Origin: M3007 sp046160625
GTDB taxonomy: Bacteria > Bacteroidota > Bacteroidia > Chitinophagales > Saprospiraceae
Assembly: GCA_046160625.1 (NCBI GenBank)
Contig: JBJXGZ010000032.1
Coordinates: 62,001 to 126,000, forward strand
DNA: 64,000 bases
Direction of reading: 5' to 3'
The notes under the pieces are model-generated. The model was not told the origin of the DNA and ran no database searches. It was given only the letters and a program-made list of their open reading frames with translations. Shown piece after piece: positions 58,118 to 64,000 of the stretch (the stretch's first letter is position 1; each line of letters begins with the position of its first letter). The translations under genes were made by a program, and so were the position numbers.

Positions 58118-59063
58118 TCACAACCCAATCACCATCCCTTCCTCCGCAATCGAAAACCCAGCCTCTAGTACTTCTTTTTTTGCTTTTTCATACCAAAGCA
58201 GCGGGTTGGTGTGGTTGAGGTGGATGAAGGTCACTTTCTTTTTTTCGGTGGCAAGTTCCGTGGAGAAACGCTGCATGGTCTCTGATACAAACGGGTGGGG
58301 AACTTCTTTAATGGCGCGGCCCTGCAATTCACCGTCTTTGAAAAAGGTGGCATCGAGTAAGGCATAGTCAACCCCCTTAACCTCGGAAACGATATCACGC
58401 GGCCATTTTTCCCATTTGTCAATGTCGGGGATGAAAATCGCTTTTTTTCGCGGCGTTTCGATGTGGTAACCGACCGTTTCAGAAAATTCATCGCGGTGCG
58501 GAACGAGGAAGGGGGTGATGCGCAGGTCGACAGTAAGTTGTACAGAGCTGTCGGCGCGGAGTGGCTGTAAATCAATGTTTTGGAGTTGCACCAATTGACT
58601 CCAGGGCCCGTCCTCCCGCAGGAATTTTTCCATGCGCGGCATGGCCCAAACCGGGAGCATTTTTTGCGCCCATGACCTCACGACCCAACTGCATCAGGCC
58701 CGTGTAATGTCCAATGTGTGCGTGGGTGATAAATATGCCATCGGGGGTGCGTTTGTCCGGCATTCGGGATGCCTGTTGCAGGCTTCGCCATTGCTCAGCA
58801 AAGGCGGGTGTTGCTTCCAGTATAAATACCTTTCCGGCTTTGGGATCCACGAGGCCCAGACAAACGGGGAGTTTGGGTTGTTGCTTGCCGGAATACACCA
58901 ATTTACAGCATTCACGTTGGCAACCCGCGTGCGGATAACCGCCGTCCTGGGTGATGCCGAGGACGATCAGAAAGCAGTTGTCTTTTGAAGTGGGTGTAGA
59001 AACGCGATATCTGCCTGAGATACAGGCGCAGAGGAATAGAAGTAGAAGAAAATGGAATTTCAT
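58118..59063 (-). pseudogene. PqqB-like MBL-fold lipoprotein, interrupted by a frameshift
   Basis: Two overlapping frames together encode one metallo-beta-lactamase-fold protein. The first frame (from ATG 59063, MKFHFLLLLFLCACISGRY) has a lipobox Cys and HAHIGH (114-119). It runs to GREVMGAK and is then out of frame. The second frame resumes MLPVWAMPRMEKFL and continues with the rest of the domain, ending IAEEGMVIGL. The joint is an A6 run on the minus strand (T6 at 58660-58665); removing one A restores MGAKMLPVWAMP. Without it the protein would be cut. This may be a real inactivation, slippage, or a sequencing error. Confidence 0.82.
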
Positions 59064-59069
59064 GGACTG

Positions 59070-59202
59070 TTTTTTTGACAGGATCAACAGGGTTTACAGG
59101 ATCGCGTCGGCTTCGCCGACTAGGTGCGGGCAAAAACTTCGGTGTTACATCGTCAGCGAAGCCGACATTATCCTGTAAATCCTGTTGATCCTGTCAAAAA
59201 AA
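59070..59202. repeat. palindrome of the ACAGGAT family
   Basis: Arms 59070-59120 and 59152-59202 (51 bp) pair with a few mismatches (GACAGGATCAACAGG and TCGGCTTCGCCGAC blocks). Same family as 28868-29020 and 44333-44415. It lies just upstream of the MBL gene start. Confidence 0.88.
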
Positions 59203-59283
59203 ATCGCATCCTCCAAAAAGGAGGCACGAATACCAAGCGCGGAGCCTACAAATAACCAAATCCCCAATTCCTCAAATCCCCAA

Positions 59284-59922
59284 TTAAACAAGTTTATTCC
59301 GCACAGCAAATTGCACTAAACCAGCAATTCCTTGCACTTCCAGTTTCTGGATAATATTGTTGCGGTGGGTATCCACAGTGCGCGGGCTGATGAATAGTTG
59401 CTGCCCGATTTCGGTGCTGCTGAGGCCCTGAGCCACCAGTTTAATGATCTCCATTTCACGGCTGGAGAGCAGTGCCAGGAGCGGCGCGTCGGGATTGTGG
59501 ACCGGCTTGAGCAAGGTGAGTGTCACATCGCTGCTGAAGTAAGTATCGCCGGATGCGACCCGTTGGATGGCCTCGCTCAGTTCTTCCAAAGAGGTGTTTT
59601 TAAAGAGAAATCCGCTCACCCCTTCGGCTACGGCCTCTTCGATCAATGCCTTGTTTTGCAACATAGTGAGCATGATAACCTTCACGCCAAGGAAGTCGCG
59701 TTTGATCTCAACGGTAGCTTCGAGGCCATTCATTAGGGGCATCTCGTAATCGAGCAGGGCGATGTTGGGCTTCGCGCCATTGCGGAGCAGTGCGACGGCT
59801 TCTTTGCCGTTGGCGGCTTCGCCCACGATTTCTACAAAATCGAGTTCTTCGAGCAAGGCGCGAAAGCCTTTTCGAACCAATTGGTGGTCGTCGGCGAGAA
59901 GGATTTTGATACTGTCAATCAT
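59284..59922 (-). CDS. NarL/FixJ family response regulator
   Basis: A 212-residue protein from ATG 59922 (MIDSIKILLADDHQLVRKGF). The receiver domain has acidic residues LLADD, the phosphoacceptor in IALLDYEMPLMNGLE, and a conserved Lys in FLFKNTSLEEL. The output domain is LuxR-type HTH (LLSSREMEIIKLVAQGLSSTEIGQQLFISPRTVDTHRNNIIQKL). The likely partner kinase is one of the two at 61136 and 62998. A palindrome of promoter-like character precedes it at 59929-59960. An in-frame extension upstream is rejected because it would run into that palindrome. Confidence 0.92.
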   Translation of the reverse strand: MIDSIKILLADDHQLVRKGFRALLEELDFVEIVGEAANGKEAVALLRNGAKPNIALLDYEMPLMNGLEATVEIKRDFLGVKVIMLTMLQNKALIEEAVAEGVSGFLFKNTSLEELSEAIQRVASGDTYFSSDVTLTLLKPVHNPDAPLLALLSSREMEIIKLVAQGLSSTEIGQQLFISPRTVDTHRNNIIQKLEVQGIAGLVQFAVRNKLV

Positions 59923-59928
59923 AGTTTT

Positions 59929-59960
59929 TAATATTTTTGGATTACAATCCAAAAATATTA
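59929..59960. promoter_or_regulatory. palindromic operator/promoter between response regulator and ATPase genes
   Basis: Perfect 15-bp arms (TAATATTTTTGGATT and complement) with a 2-nt spacer, in the 68-bp gap between divergent genes. Each arm contains a TATTTTTG -7-like box, on + at 59932-59939 and on - at 59957-59950. A third TATTTTTG follows on + at 59963-59970, 20 bp before ATG 59991. Operator for a dimer or paired divergent promoters is inferred. Confidence 0.6.
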
Positions 59961-59990
59961 TGTATTTTTGGGAAAGTTTTCCAACAAAAC

Positions 59991-61130
59991 ATGATTACTC
60001 GATTTTTAGAAGAAAAAATCAGGGCAAAATTAGGCTCTGAAAAAGCAATTCTACTTTTTGGAGCGCGGCAATTGGGCAAGACTACCTTGTTGAAGAGACT
60101 TTTTGTCCTTGACCCACGCACCCTTTGGCTCAATGGTGACGAGCCGGATGTACAAGCACTCTTTGACCAAGTAAACACTGCGCGCCTTAAAACTCTGTTC
60201 GCGGGTCGAAAGTACGTTGTGATTGACGAAGCACAACGCATCTCTGACATTGGACTTAAAATCAAATTGGTCACGGACCAAATTCCAGAAGTACAAGTGG
60301 TGGCCACTGGTTCTTCCGCTTTTGAGCTGGCTAATAAAACGAACGAACCGCTCACAGGACGTAAGTGGGAGTACCGGATATTCCCGCTATCCTTTGGTGA
60401 GATGGTTCAGCACCATGGCTTTTTGGAAGAGAAACGACATTTGCATGACCGCCTTATTTATGGCTATTACCCTGAAATCGTAACCCATCCAGGTGAAGAA
60501 CGCGAGCGACTCAAAGTGCTGACGGACAGTTTTTTATACAAAGACATCCTTCTTTGGGAAAACATTATGAAGCCTGAAAAGCTCATCAGATTGATGCAGG
60601 CATTGGCTTTTCAGGTTGGCAATCAAGTGTCGTACAACGAACTGAGCAATTTGGTTGACTTGGATACAAAAACAGTTGAGCGTTATGTCAACCTTTTGGA
60701 ACAGGTTTTTATAGTGTTCCGCCTGGGTACTTTTAGCCGCAACCTTAGGAACGAATTGAAAAGCAGCCGCAAAATTTATTTCTATGACAACGGAATCCGC
60801 AATGCGCTCATTGCTGGTTTCCAGCCTGTTGGGCTACGGCAAGACATTGGTGCGTTGTGGGAAAATTGGCTGATGAGTGAACGGATGAAGTATCTGCATT
60901 ATAACGGGGTATGGGCCAATAGCTTTTTCTGGAGAACAGCCCAACAACAAGAAATTGATTATGTGGAAGAAAAAGATGGCAAACTTGCTGCTTATGAGTT
61001 CAAATGGGGTACTTCTAAAAAAAATGCGATACCCAAATCTTTTACCGAAAAGTATAATCCCTCTGTACAAGCAGTGATAACTCCTGACAACTTCGAGACT
61101 TTTTTAGGGATGGACGAAGCCAAGGGTTGA
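59991..61130 (+). CDS. AAA ATPase of the DUF4143 type
   Basis: A 379-residue protein from ATG 59991 (MITRFLEEKIRAKLGSEKA). The Walker A motif is GARQLGKTTLL (about 28-38) and Walker B is YVVIDEAQRI (about 83-92). A winged-helix stretch (NQVSYNELSNLVDLDTKTVERYVNLLEQVFIVFRL) is followed by a DUF4143-like nuclease-like C-terminal domain (GALWENWLMSERMKYL, WRTAQQQEIDYVEEKDG, AYEFKWG). Such ATPases are common in Bacteroidota, with unresolved function. The start is set after an upstream in-frame ORF extension that crosses the palindrome. Confidence 0.88.
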   Translation: MITRFLEEKIRAKLGSEKAILLFGARQLGKTTLLKRLFVLDPRTLWLNGDEPDVQALFDQVNTARLKTLFAGRKYVVIDEAQRISDIGLKIKLVTDQIPEVQVVATGSSAFELANKTNEPLTGRKWEYRIFPLSFGEMVQHHGFLEEKRHLHDRLIYGYYPEIVTHPGEERERLKVLTDSFLYKDILLWENIMKPEKLIRLMQALAFQVGNQVSYNELSNLVDLDTKTVERYVNLLEQVFIVFRLGTFSRNLRNELKSSRKIYFYDNGIRNALIAGFQPVGLRQDIGALWENWLMSERMKYLHYNGVWANSFFWRTAQQQEIDYVEEKDGKLAAYEFKWGTSKKNAIPKSFTEKYNPSVQAVITPDNFETFLGMDEAKG

Positions 61131-61135
61131 CCAAT

Positions 61136-62941
61136 TCAAACCGGCACCCTAACCATTGCCACCGTACCATGCGGCAATTTCCTTTCCGAAAAAAACTCCC
61201 CTCCAAGGGTGCTTACCCGGCTCAGAATGTTAAGTACGCCCATTGTGCCACGCGAGCGGGCGGCGTCAAAATCAAAGCCTGTGCCGTCGTCCTCCACGCG
61301 AAGCACCAACTGGTTGTCTGATTGGAACAATTCGACGATCACCTTGGCGGCGCGGGCGTGTTTCACCACGTTATTTAAAAGCTCTTGTGTTATTCGATAC
61401 AGCCCAATTTCCGTTTTTTCATCCAATTGAAGCGGCAGGTCGTGAGCATTGAATTTCGCCTCAAGTCCGGCGTGTTGCAAGGTGTGGCGGAGCAAAAGTT
61501 CAAGGCTGGGTGCGAGGCCCTGTTGTTCGAGCACGGGCGGCGACATGACATGGGCGATACTGCGTACTTCAGTACAGGAGGAATTTAGCTGCTCGCTCAA
61601 TTCAGTAAGTCGAGGAGCTTCCTCGGGGGCAATTTTACCCACCCTCCGACCAAGTGCATCAAGGCCGAGTTTGAGCGCTACCAGTTCCTGTGCGATGCCA
61701 TCGTGCAAGTCGCGGGCGATGCGCTTGCGCTCTGCTTCCTGGGCTTCGATGACGGCGCTCAGTCCCAGTTGTTGTTCACGGATTACGGCAGCGTCGAGCT
61801 CGGCTTTTTTGCGCAAGCGGAAACGGTTGTAAAACAGGTAGCCGAAGCCGAAAAAGGCCGCTAGGGTTGTGGCCAGCGAATACAGGGCCACTTGCTGGCG
61901 GAAGTTTTGCGCGCGCTGCTCGCCCAGTTCGCGCTCTTTTTTCTCTGTGCCGTATTTGGCTTCGAGGGTTTGGGTGTTGCGGCTGTAGGTTTGTTCGTTC
62001 AGTTTTGCCTCTGTTTCGTTCAGTTTTTTCTGAGCCGTCAATGCGGATCTGTAATCGCCCAAGCCTTCGTGCACACCTGCCAATCCCATGTGTATGCTGG
62101 CCACCCCTTCCACATTCCCGCAGGATTCGCAAACAGGCATCGCCTCGACATACCAAGGTTTGGCCTCCGTCCACGCTTTGATTGATAGATAGGCGTGCCC
62201 GATATTGAGCAGACTGAAACAAAGGCCAAACCGCTCGTCCGCTTGTTTGTCATACGTCGCGGCTTCCTTGTAGTATTGGATGGCTTGCCCTATATCCCCT
62301 TTTATGTGATAGTACACTCCGATATTGTTCAGCAATGCGCCTTTAGTGTCTGGCAAGTTGTGTGCCTCCGTCACTCGAAGCGCACGTTGGTAAAACAGCA
62401 AGGCGGAATCTTGATTTTGCGGAGGAGAAGCATAAACACTCGCGATGGCTGCGTAATCTGCGCAGAGTTCGCGCCAGTTTTGCAATTTTTCGTGCAAGCG
62501 GGCGGCCTCCAAAGCGCGCTGAAGCGCCAAGTCCAATTGTTTTTGTGCTCTGTTCAGGGTGGAAAGGTTAAGCAATGTGCTCGCGCGCAGGGAATCGTTG
62601 CGCTCGCTTTCCGCCTTTTCCAAAATAGGGAGAAGAATGCTTCCCGCTTTTTCGAATTCCAACTGTCGGGTGAAGGTGGCGGCAATACGCAGTTCCACAA
62701 AGGGCACATAATCGGGCTGCGATTGAGCGGCCACTTCCTTGAACTGCTCGCAGATCAGCAAAGCGGAATCGAGGTGATACATCCTGTAAAACTTCTCCAA
62801 CGTTCTGAATGCCTCTTTTTTTGATTCAAAATTGGGAGCGTTATCATAAGCCGCCCAAAGCTCCTTTGCGTAAGGCGGTTGAGCCAGGGCTGAAGCCATG
62901 CAAAAAAGCCCTAAAAAGAGTACAAAGCCAATTTTTCTCAT
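61136..62941 (-). CDS. TPR-containing sensor histidine kinase (HisKA_3)
   Basis: A 601-residue sensor kinase from ATG 62941 (MRKIGFVLFLGLFCMASALAQ). After the signal come several TPR units (residues 60-330, e.g. ALLNNIGVYYHIKGDIGQAIQYYKEAATY), a membrane helix near 350-370 (VALYSLATTLAAFFGFGYLFY), a coiled coil, then the HisKA_3 dimerisation domain with phosphoacceptor H413 in IARDLHDGIAQELVALKLGL. A HATPase_c domain follows with ELLNNVVKHARAAKVIVEL and DDGTGFDF. This is the NarL-partner type. Its C-terminal half is nearly identical to the kinase at 62998. The phospho-target is likely the regulator at 59284. Confidence 0.92.
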   Translation of the reverse strand: MRKIGFVLFLGLFCMASALAQPPYAKELWAAYDNAPNFESKKEAFRTLEKFYRMYHLDSALLICEQFKEVAAQSQPDYVPFVELRIAATFTRQLEFEKAGSILLPILEKAESERNDSLRASTLLNLSTLNRAQKQLDLALQRALEAARLHEKLQNWRELCADYAAIASVYASPPQNQDSALLFYQRALRVTEAHNLPDTKGALLNNIGVYYHIKGDIGQAIQYYKEAATYDKQADERFGLCFSLLNIGHAYLSIKAWTEAKPWYVEAMPVCESCGNVEGVASIHMGLAGVHEGLGDYRSALTAQKKLNETEAKLNEQTYSRNTQTLEAKYGTEKKERELGEQRAQNFRQQVALYSLATTLAAFFGFGYLFYNRFRLRKKAELDAAVIREQQLGLSAVIEAQEAERKRIARDLHDGIAQELVALKLGLDALGRRVGKIAPEEAPRLTELSEQLNSSCTEVRSIAHVMSPPVLEQQGLAPSLELLLRHTLQHAGLEAKFNAHDLPLQLDEKTEIGLYRITQELLNNVVKHARAAKVIVELFQSDNQLVLRVEDDGTGFDFDAARSRGTMGVLNILSRVSTLGGEFFSERKLPHGTVAMVRVPV

Positions 62942-62997
62942 ATTGCTTAGAATTGACCTCACAAATATATGCTGGATGGGGGTAACCCGTCTGTCTA

Positions 62998-64000
62998 TTA
63001 AACAGGTACACGCACCAGAGCGATTGTACCTTTCGGCAACCTCCTTTCCGATAAAAACTCGCCACCGAGTGTACTCACCCGGCTCAGGATGTTCAGTACT
63101 CCCATTGTACCCCGGCTGCGGGCTGCTTCAAAATCGAACCCTGTGCCATCGTCTTCTACCCGGAGCAACAGATCAGGGCCAACCGAGTATAGTTCAAGCA
63201 TTACTTTGGCGGCGCGGGCGTGTTTAACCACGTTGTTCAGCAATTCCTGCGCGATGCGATAAAGGCCAATTTCGGTCATTTCATCCAATTGAAGTGGCAG
63301 GTCGTGGGCGTTGAATTTTGCTTCAAGTCCGGCGTGTTGCAAGGTGTGGCGGAGCAGTAGTTCGAGGCTGGGCGCAAGACCCTGCTGTTCGAGCACGGGC
63401 GGCGACATGACATGGGCGATGCTGCGAACTTCGGTGCAGGAGTTGTCCAATTGTTCTCCCAACTCGGCAAAACGGGGCGATTCTTCGGGAACAACTTTGC
63501 CGACCCGCCGACTCAGTGCATCGAACCCGAGTTTGAGTGCCACGAGTTCCTGCGCGATGCCATCATGCAAGTCACGGGCAATGCGTTTGCGCTCGGCTTC
63601 CTGGGCTTCTATGACGGCGCTCAATCCCAGTTTTTGTTCACGGATAATGGCGGCATCTAGTTCGGCTTTTTTGCGGAGGCGGAAGCGATTGTAAAAAAGA
63701 TAGCCAAAACCTAAGAAGGCAAGTAGGCTTCCGCCGAGGCCATAATTCAAAGCATTGGTGCGGAATATCTCGCTTTTCTGCTCGGCAATTTTGAGTTCTT
63801 TCTCTGTCGTTTCATATTGGATTTGCAACTCGCTGATGCGGTCGCGCACGTCGGTGGTAAGCACCGAATCAGCGTAATTTTTAGAAAGTTCTTTGTATGA
63901 TTTAGCCGTTTCGTAGTCGCCTTGCAAGCAGTAGAGGTCATTCATGTAATCGTATATGTTTTTCAAGACAACATGGAGACCCGCAGGTTTGGCACTTGCT
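62998..64000 (-). CDS. sensor histidine kinase (HisKA_3), partial
   Basis: The frame continues to the right edge (reading AKPAGLHVVLKNIYDYMNDL), so the N-terminus is outside. The visible 333 residues contain the end of a TPR region (LYCLQGDYETAKSYKELSKNYADSVL), a coiled coil, a helix (ALNYGLGGSLLAFLGFGYLFY), HisKA_3 with His in IARDLHDGIAQELVALKLGF, and a HATPase_c domain. The C-terminal 230 residues are almost the same as in 61136-62941, a tandem duplication. It lies 56 bp upstream of that gene on the same strand. Confidence 0.9.
   Translation of the reverse strand, partial: ASAKPAGLHVVLKNIYDYMNDLYCLQGDYETAKSYKELSKNYADSVLTTDVRDRISELQIQYETTEKELKIAEQKSEIFRTNALNYGLGGSLLAFLGFGYLFYNRFRLRKKAELDAAIIREQKLGLSAVIEAQEAERKRIARDLHDGIAQELVALKLGFDALSRRVGKVVPEESPRFAELGEQLDNSCTEVRSIAHVMSPPVLEQQGLAPSLELLLRHTLQHAGLEAKFNAHDLPLQLDEMTEIGLYRIAQELLNNVVKHARAAKVMLELYSVGPDLLLRVEDDGTGFDFEAARSRGTMGVLNILSRVSTLGGEFLSERRLPKGTIALVRVPV

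Noticed and set aside
58650..58680. Programmed -1 frameshift at A AAA AAT
   Set aside because: The slippery heptamer would shift to the wrong frame; the second part needs +1 or one A less.

Overview
The window looks like a chromosomal segment of a Bacteroidota bacterium, most likely from the Saprospiria or a nearby class (the phylum is well supported, the class is inference). Signs are a type IX secretion (T9SS) C-terminal sorting domain, the bTHX ribosomal protein, a CarboxypepD_reg plus beta-barrel receptor, GH92 and GH130 glycosidases, many short lipoprotein signals with Cys, few Shine-Dalgarno sequences, and several -7 boxes of the Bacteroidota type TAnnTTTG. There is no rRNA, CRISPR array, prophage or recognisable insertion sequence. 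One tRNA (Gln, TTG) is present.

Layout. 1-3459: end of an alpha/beta hydrolase, an old-yellow-enzyme reductase with a 4Fe-4S motif, a di-haem cytochrome c and two small membrane proteins. 3535-10102: membrane protein, PIF1-type helicase with HRDC and HTH domains, K+ channel, lipoprotein, AraC regulator, SnoaL-like lipoprotein. 10121-13459: an unusual EAD11-like/transmembrane/OmpA-like protein next to an RDD membrane protein. 13674-19888: housekeeping (dapD, MlaE-type permease, folC, BASS transporter, ccmB, ccmC). 19998-26716: two glycosyltransferases, tRNA-Gln, DUF2147, bTHX, WD40 protein, aspartoacylase-like enzyme. 26982-38454: surface lipoprotein, two PhoD-like phosphatases, OsmC, GH92, Uma2 nuclease, outer-membrane receptor. 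38655-42986: antitoxin/PIN toxin followed by a 1218-residue LRR-Roco-TIR protein, the strongest candidate for an immune or conflict system. 43212-50033: GH130, VOC, DUF4340, HtrA, HD protein, M28/glutaminyl cyclase, LOG. 50097-58000: lipoprotein, an oxidative cluster (intradiol dioxygenase, DUF1772-like, two cupins, cytochrome c), a T9SS beta-propeller, and a duplicated small-protein/SnoaL cassette. 58118-64000: frameshifted PqqB-like MBL protein, NarL response regulator, DUF4143 ATPase and two near-duplicate histidine kinases.

The most pervasive structure not explained by genes is a set of about twenty gene-boundary palindromes. Many have arms of 20-49 bp that are perfect or nearly so, often built from short tandem words, sometimes nested, and sometimes starting exactly at stop codons. 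Some belong to recurring families (for example three copies of the ACAGGAT-type element). At least two palindromes sit in frame inside folC and a third element sits inside the aspartoacylase gene, so these elements appear to invade coding sequence without breaking it.
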